From positions 1-63,028 of the IMG/VR virus record IMGVR_UViG_3300035188_000849: a DNA stretch of 63,028 nucleotides; one strand, 5' to 3'. Under the pieces are notes generated by a model. The model saw only the letters and a program-made list of their open reading frames with translations. It made no database searches and was not told where the DNA came from. The stretch is from a virus. The position numbers and the translations under genes are program-made. Shown here piece after piece: positions 37,624 through 48,700 of the stretch; within the stretch, counting starts at the first letter, position 1, and each line of letters starts with the position of its first letter.

Positions 37624-38723
37624 CTAACAATCTTTTAATAAACGGAAATTTCGACTTATGGCAAAAAGGAACTACATTTAGTATACCTTGGGACCATCCT
37701 GACAGTTTTACAAGTTACACTGCTCCCAATTTAAAAATAGCAGACAGATGGTATGTTCATGACACACTGGGGCGAGGTGTTGGCAGCACTGGTTCTGTCT
37801 ATTTTTACAGAGAAACATTTTCTCAAAATTCTCAATTCTCATCATTTGCAAATTATTATTTAACCATTCAAAATCAATTAACAGACATTGAAAGTGGTTT
37901 TTTATACATCGAAAACAAACAAGAAGATTGCAAAAAATATTCAAATATTCCTCTCAGTTTTTCGTTTTATGCAAAAACATTGAACGGAGTTACTGGAATA
38001 ACAATGTCATGTTATTACAGACAGGCTATTCACCCAGATAATAAAGAAGTGGGTGTTGTGTTTTCTGAAAACATAGAATTACAGCCACAGTGGAATTTTT
38101 ATTCTTTCAATTTTACACCATTTGCTTCTAATTTTTCTGGAATATCTGGTGATCATTATTTTTCAGTTGGTTTTAGAGCCAACCCAAATTCTAATTTTAG
38201 TATAGCAAATGTTCTTTTACAAGAAAACAAAAACGACAATAATAGTTTTATTTTATTAACAGATCCTGAAGAGGAAAAGAAAAGACAAGAAAAATATTAC
38301 AAAACTTCATATCCAATTGGGTTTACTGCTGGTTCTGTTACTATTACAAACGAAAACGACACATCTGCTGTTTTTATAACAACAACTCCTAATTATTCTA
38401 GTAATTATACCTTCGATGTACCAATGAGAAAAATACCAACGATTACAACATATTCTCCAAAAAGTGGTACACAAAATGATGCTTATAACAAAACTGCCAC
38501 AAAGGATATGAGATTAACATCTGGAACTAGGGGTTGGAATCAAGCAACAAGATTTTCACCAACCGGAGCAGAGACAATTTCTTCTATAGGAAATACATAT
38601 GGCATACAATTTAATATTTCATCCGGTGCAGTAGTTTTTGATGATTTGTTGGTTCATTTTGTTGCGGATGCGGATATTGATACTGGTTCGTCTGATAGAG
38701 GATTAGAAACATTAGATTTTTAA
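37620..38723 (+). CDS. Carbohydrate-binding tail protein ('LLINGNFDLWQKG')
   Basis: The 367-aa protein starts 'NNLLINGNFDLWQKGTTFS' followed by 'YTAPNLKIADRWYV', the signature of a beta-sandwich sugar-binding module common in phage tail proteins. 'SFSFYAKTLNGVTGI' and 'VGFRANPNSNFSIANVLLQE' complete the sandwich (about residues 1-205). The C-terminal half ('EEKKRQEKYYKTSYPIG' onward) is a second beta domain often found after it. It probably binds cell-surface polysaccharide. Confidence 0.75.
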   Translation: MTNNLLINGNFDLWQKGTTFSIPWDHPDSFTSYTAPNLKIADRWYVHDTLGRGVGSTGSVYFYRETFSQNSQFSSFANYYLTIQNQLTDIESGFLYIENKQEDCKKYSNIPLSFSFYAKTLNGVTGITMSCYYRQAIHPDNKEVGVVFSENIELQPQWNFYSFNFTPFASNFSGISGDHYFSVGFRANPNSNFSIANVLLQENKNDNNSFILLTDPEEEKKRQEKYYKTSYPIGFTAGSVTITNENDTSAVFITTTPNYSSNYTFDVPMRKIPTITTYSPKSGTQNDAYNKTATKDMRLTSGTRGWNQATRFSPTGAETISSIGNTYGIQFNISSGAVVFDDLLVHFVADADIDTGSSDRGLETLDF

Positions 38724-38735
38724 AAGAGGATATAA

Positions 38736-39956
38736 ATGTCATCTTGCACAAATAATTCAATAATCTCCGCAACATTTGTTCCCTCAACAGACGCCACTAA
38801 TGGCAGAAGAATTTCCTTTCAACAAAAAACAGATACTAACTGGGACCCAACCATTCAAGCCGGTAATGTAATTAGATTCGATGTTGACGAAGTAATTTTT
38901 ACAAAGTCAATAGCAAATCCATATATTAATGAAGAACCAGATTTGTCTGTTGCAGAAGTTGTTGGTATAGTAGAATCTATATCACAAATAAACGGAGTTA
39001 CTTATGCCACTGTAGTAACACATGGTTTGATAAACTATCCAGGTCTAACTTTTAATTCTACTGATGGTGGTGCTGGTGGCACTGATATATTCTTTCTCAG
39101 TCCGACTACTTTAGGTGGAATAACATCAGGAGTAGAAGAAAGCCGTGGTTATGTTATAAAACCTGTTCTTCAGGTTTGTCCTGTTTCTGAAACAGATTAT
39201 AACAGCATAGTTGTAAACTACCTTGGTTATGAATCTTCTGAATCAGAAGCAGCCACTCTTAGACTTGGTGAATCAACAGTAGGAGATATAAAGGTTGTAG
39301 ATGCAAATGCAGAATTGCCAAGAGGATGGATAGAGGGAAGTCTTCCACAATATCTTCCTGTAAGGGAATACTCAGAGGCATATCAAATTTATTCAACAAC
39401 ATATGGTTCACACGAAACATTAACAGTAAATGGAACTTCTAGTTTTGTTTCGTCATTATTAAACGCATCAATAAGACCAATAGATCCAACAACTGGTAGA
39501 GGGGTTCAAAATTTCTTTAAAGTAATTTCTGTTGACACCTTAACTAATAAAATAGTAACAGAACACACAACAAATAAACATGAATTTTGGAAACCACAAT
39601 ATACCAAATATGAAATATTAAACTATGTGTCTCCTCAACCAGCGTTACCAAATGATAGGCCAACTATAGTCCGTATAAATGTTACAAACGGAGAAATAAC
39701 ACATTTTAAAACTCCAAAAATTGAAACTAATTTAGTTGTAAATTCAGGAAACGAAGATCAATTGGTATCATTTAATACAAAGACACTATTGAGAGTTAAA
39801 AGAGATACTTCTGCCGCTTATTTACCAGAACAAATATTGTTTACTAATGTGGATGTTGGTGGAGTAATAAAAACCAAAAATATTTCAGATTTGGATCAAA
39901 AACTAGTAGAAATTGAGACAAGAATAGTTGCATTAGAACAAGCGTTAGGATTATAA
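38736..39956 (+). CDS. Structural protein, 406 aa, with C-terminal trimerising coil
   Basis: GAGG upstream at 38726 supports the start. The body is beta-rich and Thr/Asn/Val-rich with no enzyme motif ('NVIRFDVDEVIFTKSIANPY', 'AEVVGIVESISQINGVTYAT'). The C-terminus 'DLDQKLVEIETRIVALEQAL' is an ideal short coiled coil, suggesting an oligomeric fibre or connector. It precedes the large Cys-rich adhesins and may be their base. Confidence 0.65.
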   Translation: MSSCTNNSIISATFVPSTDATNGRRISFQQKTDTNWDPTIQAGNVIRFDVDEVIFTKSIANPYINEEPDLSVAEVVGIVESISQINGVTYATVVTHGLINYPGLTFNSTDGGAGGTDIFFLSPTTLGGITSGVEESRGYVIKPVLQVCPVSETDYNSIVVNYLGYESSESEAATLRLGESTVGDIKVVDANAELPRGWIEGSLPQYLPVREYSEAYQIYSTTYGSHETLTVNGTSSFVSSLLNASIRPIDPTTGRGVQNFFKVISVDTLTNKIVTEHTTNKHEFWKPQYTKYEILNYVSPQPALPNDRPTIVRINVTNGEITHFKTPKIETNLVVNSGNEDQLVSFNTKTLLRVKRDTSAAYLPEQILFTNVDVGGVIKTKNISDLDQKLVEIETRIVALEQALGL

Positions 39957-39957
39957 A

Positions 39958-42804
39958 ATGGCTTCAATACGGGGTAGTAGCCAATTTAGACAGTTAAAGG
40001 GAGCAACCGTATTTGGTATAACCGGACCTGTAGGGCCCACAGGTGCAACCGGAGCAAATAATCCAGGACCAACTGGTGCTACTTCTGAAAAATATGCCAT
40101 AGACATAGATATCACTGGTTCTTATATTTTAAGAACTCAGTTCTATGATGGTGATCGTATAGCGGCATCTGGAAAATTATACGGCATAACAGGAAATACA
40201 GTAGTAATATTAGATGGTAAAACCGGACCTACTGGTAGTGGATATGTTTTTGCAGGATCATCTGCTGCAAATAGAGAAGTAACACTAAGAGGAATAACTG
40301 GGAGCACTGGATTTAGAGCATTTGTTGGGGTTACTTCAGACAATGAAACAATAACAATTTTTGTTGAAAAATATGATGGTGAATATACTCTTTTCTCTGG
40401 AACATTTACAGACATAATTGCAACAGATAATTCTTTAAATTTAATTGGAATTACTTCTGCAAAATATGGAGAGTTTACTCAAACTCTATTGATAAGAAAA
40501 GCAAATGTTTTTGAAAAAGTAAAATCTCAAGCAGGAAATACAGGATCTCTTACATATACTGCTCAACAATTTGGTTCGTTTCCTATTGAAACTTTAAACA
40601 TTAATTTAGATCCTGTTAATTCTTATAACAACAATAAAGATAGAAATTCTAGATCAAAGGTATTTTCTATTGACTTAAATTCATTTGGCTACCAATTAAT
40701 ACAAATAAACATAACAGACCCACCAGTAGATGAACCAATTGGTTTTAGTCTTCATTTACAAAATGGTCCAGGATATAATCCTTCAAGTGTATCAACAGAA
40801 ACAGTTTTATTTAAATCTGTTAGTGGTAAGCCAATTCAATTTCCATTAAATAAACAGCCATGTGTTTATCTACAGAATAAAAGTTATGTAATTCATTTTG
40901 TTTCAATAAAAGATACATGGTATGCATATGTGTTTGGAAGCGATTCTGGAGATGAATCTTTTTTCTGTGATAGTGAAGAATATTTTGCTTATTCATCAAA
41001 TCAATCTAATGTACTAAATGATTATTATGGAATAACTGGTGCATGTTGTACTCCAACTGGTTGTACTTTAACAACACTTTATGGTTGCACTGGATACTTT
41101 GTAGGAGCCGGTAGTACCTGTGGAACAATAGGAACTAATAGTATCTGTTCTGAGCAACTGGGTTCATGTTGTGTTAAAAACATAGTTGATGGAAAAGTAA
41201 ATCAATATTGTATTGATGATATTAGTGCAATTGATTGTCTTTCTTTGAGAGATAATTCAACAGACACAACTTTTGGTGGTATTGGAAAAACATGTTTAGA
41301 TTTAAATTGTTCAAATTCGTTTGATACTATTGGTGGCTGTTGTGATGGGTTTGGCAATTGTTCTGAGTTAGAAGAAACTCAATGTATTTTAAGTGGCGGA
41401 AACTACTTGGGTGATGGAGTTTTATGTTATTCTGAAAATAAACAACCAACTTGTTCAACTGGTATTGGTGCTTGTTGCAAATCTGGAATATGCACAGAAG
41501 AAACAATAACTAGTTGCTTACAGTCTGGGGGCAGATACTATGGCTCTGGTATAAGTTGTGGAGATGTCATGTGTTCTGCTGCATCTCTTTCGTGTGGTGA
41601 ATCTATAGGAGTTCCCATTAAGCCAGGAGATGTTATTGGTGGTGGTGTTGTTGTTGGCATTTACAACCCAAAACAATCTAAATTACTGGGAGCAGCACAT
41701 GCGTTTTCTTCTACCGGAATTACATCAACCTTCATGTTTGGCGGAGAAACCTTAGCAAAGTATTATCAAAGTGAAATTGATTATGTTGGTTATGGTTTAA
41801 CCGGAGAACAATGCGATGTTACAACAGGACAGCAATTAGATTCATATTATTTGATTGTTTCTTTGAATCATGCCGCAGTTAATTCTAACGGAGATTTGAT
41901 TAATCCAACTGAAGAAAGTTCTTCAAAGGAACAATTTGTTTGGTACGGATCTGGCATTGGTTGGGGTCCAATTTTAAATCTTCAAACTTATAGACCTGAT
42001 GATTTTACATTTTTGAACCAAACTTATGATTCTCTTTATATGAGATATGGAGAGGGTTATTATGGAATAACCGGGGAATCTTTAGACATAATAATAGAAA
42101 CTACATTCCAAACCTGTTATGAGACTAGAAAAAACGGAACTGATCCAGTTGCTAGACTATTTACTAGAAATATAAAAACATCAAATGGTATATGGAACAG
42201 AAACTGGGGGTTGTACAATACTATTCGCATGATTTCCGCTGATAACGCACATTACTTAAAATTAAAGAAATCTGGAATTTACACAGAAACTGATTTTGAT
42301 TGTGGGCAGAATATAACTTCTATTCAAGTGTGTAGTTTGTTTGATTCTACTGATACAACAAACTCGGTTGGTTTGACAGCAAATCCATCTGGATTGTCTG
42401 ATTGGTATTTACCAAGTCATGATGAACTTGCTTTTATTGCCGCTAATGTTGTTACAGATTCTACAAATTCTTATAATGGTTTTGATCTGAATTCAGCAAT
42501 TCTTCAACAAAACGGAACTCCAATTTATGGCTGGTATTGGTCTTCTACTGGATCTTTTGATATAACTAATAAAGAAGAGGGAGTTTATATTAATGGAAAA
42601 CCAAATCATGGATCTGTTGCGTGGGCAATTTATTTTGATGAAAATGGATCTTCCTCTAATTTTAAGGTAAAAAAAGAAGACAGACAAAAAGAATTAAAGG
42701 TTAGACCAATACGAGCAATTCGATGTGATGGAGTTATTCCAAATACAAATAAACCAGAATATAAATTATGGAAATTACCAAAATTATTAAGAGATAATAT
42801 CTAA
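39958..42804 (+). CDS. Large adhesin: collagen-like start, Cys modules, Lcl-like C-terminus
   Basis: The 948-aa protein starts with a short collagen-like run ('GPVGPTGATGANNPGPTGAT', residues ~23-42). After a beta domain come four cysteine modules (nt ~41038-41580) of the form GACC-x(n)-GxC-x(n)-C-x(n)-G-x-G-xxC, e.g. 'GACCKSGICTEETI' and 'GGRYYGSGISC'. The C-terminal ~300 residues end in a DUF1566/Lcl-like domain ('LSDWYLPSHDELAFIA', 'YWSSTGSF', 'VRPIRAIRC'). Legionella Lcl has the same collagen-plus-Lcl-C plan and is an adhesin. It is probably a receptor-binding tail fibre. First of four related genes. Confidence 0.75.
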   Translation: MASIRGSSQFRQLKGATVFGITGPVGPTGATGANNPGPTGATSEKYAIDIDITGSYILRTQFYDGDRIAASGKLYGITGNTVVILDGKTGPTGSGYVFAGSSAANREVTLRGITGSTGFRAFVGVTSDNETITIFVEKYDGEYTLFSGTFTDIIATDNSLNLIGITSAKYGEFTQTLLIRKANVFEKVKSQAGNTGSLTYTAQQFGSFPIETLNINLDPVNSYNNNKDRNSRSKVFSIDLNSFGYQLIQINITDPPVDEPIGFSLHLQNGPGYNPSSVSTETVLFKSVSGKPIQFPLNKQPCVYLQNKSYVIHFVSIKDTWYAYVFGSDSGDESFFCDSEEYFAYSSNQSNVLNDYYGITGACCTPTGCTLTTLYGCTGYFVGAGSTCGTIGTNSICSEQLGSCCVKNIVDGKVNQYCIDDISAIDCLSLRDNSTDTTFGGIGKTCLDLNCSNSFDTIGGCCDGFGNCSELEETQCILSGGNYLGDGVLCYSENKQPTCSTGIGACCKSGICTEETITSCLQSGGRYYGSGISCGDVMCSAASLSCGESIGVPIKPGDVIGGGVVVGIYNPKQSKLLGAAHAFSSTGITSTFMFGGETLAKYYQSEIDYVGYGLTGEQCDVTTGQQLDSYYLIVSLNHAAVNSNGDLINPTEESSSKEQFVWYGSGIGWGPILNLQTYRPDDFTFLNQTYDSLYMRYGEGYYGITGESLDIIIETTFQTCYETRKNGTDPVARLFTRNIKTSNGIWNRNWGLYNTIRMISADNAHYLKLKKSGIYTETDFDCGQNITSIQVCSLFDSTDTTNSVGLTANPSGLSDWYLPSHDELAFIAANVVTDSTNSYNGFDLNSAILQQNGTPIYGWYWSSTGSFDITNKEEGVYINGKPNHGSVAWAIYFDENGSSSNFKVKKEDRQKELKVRPIRAIRCDGVIPNTNKPEYKLWKLPKLLRDNI
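41038..41580 (+). repeat. Four cysteine-rich modules
   Basis: Tandem modules each open with G-A/S/G-C-C and carry about five or six Cys at conserved spacing: GACCTPTGC, GSCCVKN, GGCCDGFGNC, GACCKSGIC. Sequence between cysteines has diverged strongly, so the copies are old. Confidence 0.8.
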
Positions 42805-45743
42805 TGCCATCAATCGGTTCATCTTCAATTTTAAGAGGTCTGGTAATAGGAAATTCAACCTATATTACTGGACCAACTGGCCCAACAGGGCCCACTGGTG
42901 CAACCGGACTGTCTATAACCGGACCAACAGGACCAGATGGTATAAAATTTGAATCAATAGAATTGGTTGGAAATACACTACACATAAATTATAGCGATGA
43001 TAATGTTTTTTATATTGGTGTTACTGGACCATCTGGTAGTTTAAAAAGATTAGATAATCCAAATTTTATTGTATCTTTTACTGGTGCTTCTGAATTTGTA
43101 AATCCATTTGCTGGAATATCTTTAAATGATCCATATCTCTTTTATTTTAAAACACTCAAAGTAGTAGGAGAGGCAACTGCTGGTATTAGTTTAGATTCAA
43201 TTTATATTGCTAGTCCAATTTTTCCAGATTTGGTTCCACCAGCATATCCAGTAGGACCAACTGGTTCTTTGTTATATGTAAATGCAACCAATGCCTCACT
43301 AATAGATTTTACAAAAGATACTCATACAAAATATTTTAGATCAATAATTTCTAGACAGCCCGGAAGCGAATTGGGAATTACTCTTGATACTTTCTCTTTT
43401 AAAGAAAGCCAAGATTATATAACCCAATTTAAAAATAATCAAAATTTTAATTTTAACTGGTACAATACAACAAAAACCAATATAGATTCTTATCTTAATT
43501 CAGTTGATGTTACTTATTCAATTTTGCCATGTGGAATAACTGGAACATGTCAAAGAACAGATCAATCTATTTTTATATTTGCAAGAGATGAAGATAGAAA
43601 TGTTTATCCCAAAATGTCGTTTAGAGCAGAGGGTATAACACTATATCCAACTTCCTCTGGATTGACTGGCTACACCGGACCTCTGACTATTAATGTCGTA
43701 GGAAAAGGAATAACTTATACTTCTCAAACATATTCTTCATCTAGGATAGGATCTTGTTGTTATTGTAGTGTAGATGCAGAGTCACAAGACCCTAGTTTGG
43801 TTCAGAGATCTTGTATAGACTATGCAACACAAGATTTTTGCAATTCAATAAATGGAAATTTTAGTTTTAACTCGTGTACATCGAGATATCTGACTGGAGA
43901 TTGTTATTCTGGTGGTGCGTGCTGTGTTAATGGAACATGCCTAGAAACAAATAAAGAATTTTGTGAAAAAGTTTATGGAACATTTTATTCTAATATTAGA
44001 TGTTCCGAATTAGATGGATGTCCTAATACTTGTTCCTTAGAGGCTTCTTGTTGTGTAGAAGGAAACTGTTATTCACTTCCAAGTGGAGAATCTTCTGAAC
44101 AGATTTGCCGACAACTCAATGGAAAGTATTCAGAAGAATCATGCGAGGACAGAAATTGCTGTTTAGATGGATTTTTAGGAGCATGTTGTTTTGGTTCTAC
44201 AGACTGTAAGGATGATTACACACCAAAACAATGTGCAGAAGAGAACGGGTTTTATCAAGGAGCAGGAAGTTTGTGTTCTGCCTCAACCTGTTGCAAAGAT
44301 ACTTTACAACAAAGTCAATCTTTAAATTTTCAAACACAAGAAAGTAGAGATATTAACTTTGACATAAAAGTTGGTGATTACTTTGAGGGTGGAATTGTAG
44401 CAGGATTTGTTGGTTATCCACCCCCAAGCCAATTTGTCGAAGATTTATATTTTGCAAAGGGCGAAGTAATATCTGAAATAGAAAACTATACAAATACTTC
44501 TGTCTCTCGTTATGTTGCCGTTAATGGTGTCTATAATGGAAGTTTAAAATGCAATTGTTCTAATTTTTCACCATCACGGTATATCACCATAGAAGATTTA
44601 GGAAAATCAAATGGAAAAGCAGTTGCATCTGCCATTAAATCTTTATCCGGTGTTAATGATCAATTGAACTTAACATTCTACAACCGTTTAACTGATGCTT
44701 GTTTGTTGGATGAAGGAAAAGTATGTAATTTTAAATCTGTAGAAAGTAAAAAATACGGATTTAATCCGGTACTTGCTTATAAAAAATTATCTCAACAAAT
44801 TCACGGGGAAAGCATACCAAGTGCTTGGGTTTTAATTGTTGCACCGGAAGATTTTGGCACAGAAAATTTATCTTTTGGAATGAGCATGTCAGTAAACGGA
44901 TATGCGGTTCCATCTGGATTTGAAACATTTAAAGATTCTTTGTGGCAAGATATGATGATTGCACCATATGGAACCAGTGTATTTGATGGACTAATTAATA
45001 CCAGATTGTTTGATTACACTACAATTGAAAGAAATACTTGGTTCATTCCATCAAATTATACTTTATCTGGAAGTCTACAAACAATAGATCCTCTAGCATA
45101 TTACAGATTCAAACACCCTAAACTTAACTACTGGTCAGCAGATATTAATCAACAACTATTAACCACAAACTCAGAGTATTTTAAAGAAAAATACAGAGAT
45201 ATGTGGAATTCTGTAAATACAGAAACTACGGCTTTATATCAAATTAGTAATAAAAATAAAAACGGTTATAATGGTTACTCTGATTGGTATATTCCAAGTG
45301 CTCTGGAATTAAACATTATATACTATAATTTAAACAAAATAAACAATGGAATTGTATATAACTCAGAAAGTACATGGAGAACTATTTCAAATACTGCCAA
45401 ATATTGGACATCAACAACTGGTGGTAAGTTAACAAATGTTAAAAACTATGTCTCTGGAAACTCCGGAGTAAAAACATACGAACAATATGATAACAATCTA
45501 GAGGGTATAATAACAACCGGAATTCCAGAAGTTGATTCTTGGAGAAGATATAAACTTGCACAGGCGCATAGGGCATATTCTCAAAACTTTTTGTCTGGAA
45601 AAATGGAATCTATTTTAAAAACCACAAGAGGAGCAAAATTAAGGGCTTGCAGAATGGTTCCTATATATTTTAAACCTGTCAATTTAGAAAATCAATTTGA
45701 ATATAGTTTTAAAACATTGAATAGTTGCTCATCCTGTAGGTAA
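42804..45743 (+). CDS. Large adhesin paralogue 2: collagen-like, Cys modules, Lcl-like
   Basis: It starts in TAATG overlap with paralogue 1. The 979-aa protein has two collagen-like runs in residues ~21-48 ('GPTGPTGPTGATGLSITGPT'), a beta domain, four cysteine modules (nt ~43747-44295; 'GACCVNGTCLETNKEFC', 'GACCFGSTDCKDDYTPKQC') and a C-terminal Lcl/DUF1566-like part. That part has 'GDYFEGGIVAGF' at its start, 'NGYSDWYIPSALELNIIYYN', 'YWTSTTGGK' and 'LRACRMVP'. It is likely a trimeric fibre whose collagen part sets the shaft and whose C-terminus binds the receptor. Confidence 0.75.
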   Translation: MPSIGSSSILRGLVIGNSTYITGPTGPTGPTGATGLSITGPTGPDGIKFESIELVGNTLHINYSDDNVFYIGVTGPSGSLKRLDNPNFIVSFTGASEFVNPFAGISLNDPYLFYFKTLKVVGEATAGISLDSIYIASPIFPDLVPPAYPVGPTGSLLYVNATNASLIDFTKDTHTKYFRSIISRQPGSELGITLDTFSFKESQDYITQFKNNQNFNFNWYNTTKTNIDSYLNSVDVTYSILPCGITGTCQRTDQSIFIFARDEDRNVYPKMSFRAEGITLYPTSSGLTGYTGPLTINVVGKGITYTSQTYSSSRIGSCCYCSVDAESQDPSLVQRSCIDYATQDFCNSINGNFSFNSCTSRYLTGDCYSGGACCVNGTCLETNKEFCEKVYGTFYSNIRCSELDGCPNTCSLEASCCVEGNCYSLPSGESSEQICRQLNGKYSEESCEDRNCCLDGFLGACCFGSTDCKDDYTPKQCAEENGFYQGAGSLCSASTCCKDTLQQSQSLNFQTQESRDINFDIKVGDYFEGGIVAGFVGYPPPSQFVEDLYFAKGEVISEIENYTNTSVSRYVAVNGVYNGSLKCNCSNFSPSRYITIEDLGKSNGKAVASAIKSLSGVNDQLNLTFYNRLTDACLLDEGKVCNFKSVESKKYGFNPVLAYKKLSQQIHGESIPSAWVLIVAPEDFGTENLSFGMSMSVNGYAVPSGFETFKDSLWQDMMIAPYGTSVFDGLINTRLFDYTTIERNTWFIPSNYTLSGSLQTIDPLAYYRFKHPKLNYWSADINQQLLTTNSEYFKEKYRDMWNSVNTETTALYQISNKNKNGYNGYSDWYIPSALELNIIYYNLNKINNGIVYNSESTWRTISNTAKYWTSTTGGKLTNVKNYVSGNSGVKTYEQYDNNLEGIITTGIPEVDSWRRYKLAQAHRAYSQNFLSGKMESILKTTRGAKLRACRMVPIYFKPVNLENQFEYSFKTLNSCSSCR
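43747..44295 (+). repeat. Four cysteine-rich modules
   Basis: Copies start GSCCYCSVD, GACCVNGTC, ASCCVEGNC and GACCFGSTDC, the last followed by a closing TCC. Same spacing plan as in the neighbouring paralogues. Confidence 0.8.
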
Positions 45744-45746
45744 AAT

Positions 45747-48700
45747 ATGCAAGACGATATCGGTTACAGTTCAATTTTTCCTACCAGCGGCGCCGGATTT
45801 GCTGGTTCAAAAGGGCCAACAGGGCCAACTGGTTCTCCTCAACCAATTCCAGGCTCAACTGGAGCAACTGGTTCTGATTCTTCTTATATTGTTTCCATCG
45901 AAGTTAATCAAGATGGTCAAATAGAAGCCTTATCATCTGATGATATCATATCTGTTACTGGTACTCTAAAGGGGCCAACCGGAATATATGCAGGTCTTAC
46001 TGCTTTATCTGTAGGAAATGGTATCCCTTTCATTAAAGGTGTCTGTGGTGGAATAACTTTTGATTTTTATAATATAAGAACTTCCGGAAGTTTGGGTATA
46101 ACTTATAGCGAAGACGGAAGTTTAAAAATAACTATATCACAAACAAACAGTGAATCTGGTGGAATATCAGCATCAACTGAACCAAATAGAATAGTTTATA
46201 TACAAAGAAACACACACATAATGTCAACTGACCTGATTCCACAGGTTTCCACCAATTCAAATAGAATAGGTAGTTTAAATTATAGTTATGTAAATTTTGG
46301 AGGAGAAACCGCAGGAAGAAATGTAGTTTCTGATATTAGAGAAACAATTCTTTCAGCAGGACCTATTAGAATTGGTGAAAAAATAGTAACTTTGGATAAC
46401 TTTTATGATCATGGTGGTGCCGATGGTATAACTTTAGATGTTTCTAGAGCAACTGTCTTTGAATTAACAACCCCAATTGGAATAAAAGCATTTAAACATA
46501 ATCCAATACCAGAGGGACAGATAATGTCTGTTACTATGGTTGTTCACGGTGAAGATGTTTGGAATTTTCCAAATGACGTTGTTTTTGACCAAAGTAGTTC
46601 TCCAGTTTTTTATCCCGGTACTAATATATTACATTTATGGAAATCTTCAGATAGTTCAATATGGAGAGCCAATTTTTCTGCTAGAGGATTTGGCGTTTCA
46701 GAAATAACTGATCCTGGCTCTAAAGGTTCTTGTTGTTATTACGATGCTGATGGAACTAGAAGATGTGTTGAATATGCAACACAGACATATTGTAATGAAA
46801 AAAATGGAACATTTGCTGCATTTACTTCTTGTACAAATAATCCCTGTGTTACTAGTGACGATAATGGTGAGTTTAATGGTATTTGCTGTTCTGAAGGAAG
46901 ATGCATACCAAATATAGACATTAACCTGTGTCAAGCAATAAATGGCTATTTTATTGAAGGTATAACTTGTGGTCAATTTGGTTTATATCCTGACGATGAT
47001 GCTTCCAATCTTTCAACCGAAGAAAATATATCAGGACTTTGTTACAATAAATGCAAAGAACCCTCTATTTGCTGCAAAGATGGATTATGTTTAGGAAATT
47101 TAACACAGGAACACTGCGAACAAGTTTTAGGTGGAAAAATAGTAGCAGCGAGTAATTGCGTAACTGCTTCTTGTTGTGATCATGTAAACGCACCCGGTGC
47201 TTGCTGCAAAGCAAATGAAGATAATACTTATGAGTGCTCCCAAGTAAATACTCCGTTTGAATGTTTATCTTCTGGTGGAATTTACATGGGAAGAAACAGT
47301 TCATGTGAAACAATTAATTGTTCTTGCGACATCAACGAAACTACAACTTGCTATAGATGTGATCAAGGAACTAATGGTTGCAACTGTGTGCCAGAATTAA
47401 TAAGTTCCGGAACTTGTAATAGTTTTGGTTATTATGATACACCAACAGAATGCTCAAATAATTGTATACAAAAAACCTGTTATAAATGCAATGGTACAGT
47501 GTGTGAACAAACAACCAGTTGTAGCACTTGCCCTGATGGGTATACAGAGGGATCTTGTATACAAGATATAACATGTCAAACAAAAACATGCTATAAGGAG
47601 TGTGAAAATTGTCAATGTGACAGTCAAATAGTTTCTGCCGATGAACAATGTCCAGATGAATATGAAAATAGTTCATGCGATTGTGATACTTCAATATGTG
47701 ATAGACAAATTGCTTGTTTTTGGTGTTTTCCTCAGACAAATTCAAATATTGCTAACTTGTCACCACTAACTTCTGGTGGATGGGCAACTCTCGCAGCAAG
47801 ACATATGCAAGCACCATACAGAGCAGTTGCATTTTTAAATAGCGAAGGAATAACAAGATTAAATAACCATACAAGTCAATCAGAACAACTAAGTATTACA
47901 TTACCATCACTAGATGGCTCAACTACCAGAATTGTAAATGTATTAACTGAACAATATACAGAAGATGGAACTACATATGAGATTCCTTATTTTGTTGAAA
48001 CTCTAACTTCTAATACAAATATAAATGTTGCCAACCTACCAACAGCACCAGCAACTATTCATTCTAATCCACTTAGCGTAACTGGTTCATACAGATGTTA
48101 TTATATTGGTTCTTATCAACATTCTACAGCAAATCCAATAGAAAACAGAACTAGATGTTTAAATGCATTTGGTTATCAAAACGTAAATCAACAAAAATGT
48201 AAACTGTGTGATAAGATGGAAGAAATTAATTACGAACTATTACCAACCCCAGACTTTCCAGAAGGTACTTACAATATAAGTTCTGTTGAACCTTATAGTG
48301 TAATAATTAATGATTACTCTGCTTATGCACCATTTCCACCTTTATGGGGGAGAATGACACAGGCTTGGGAAACACAATTTTGTGGTTTGGGTTTATATTT
48401 TAGACAAACTTTGAATTTAAGATTGATGAGTGATCAAAGAATATTAGAAATGTGTCATTCTGCAAGAACCGGACAATTAAAAGGTTTTATGCATAAATTA
48501 ATGCAAAAATTTAAATCTGGTTATCAAGGTAAAAATGAAATATTGAATGACATGGTAGCAGGTATGAATACTGCTCTGGGAAGACCAGAATATGTAGGTC
48601 CTCATGTAAATACCATATTTTCTGCTTTCCCCGCGAGCCATTTTATACAGTACGATCCATATTTATTATCCACCATTGTTCCTGAAACTTATGGGTCTCC

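Noticed and set aside
47065-47745. Minus-strand frames opposite the Cys-module region
   Set aside because: They are shadows of the Cys/Asn-rich coding sequence, with His/Tyr/Asn-skewed composition and no start signals.
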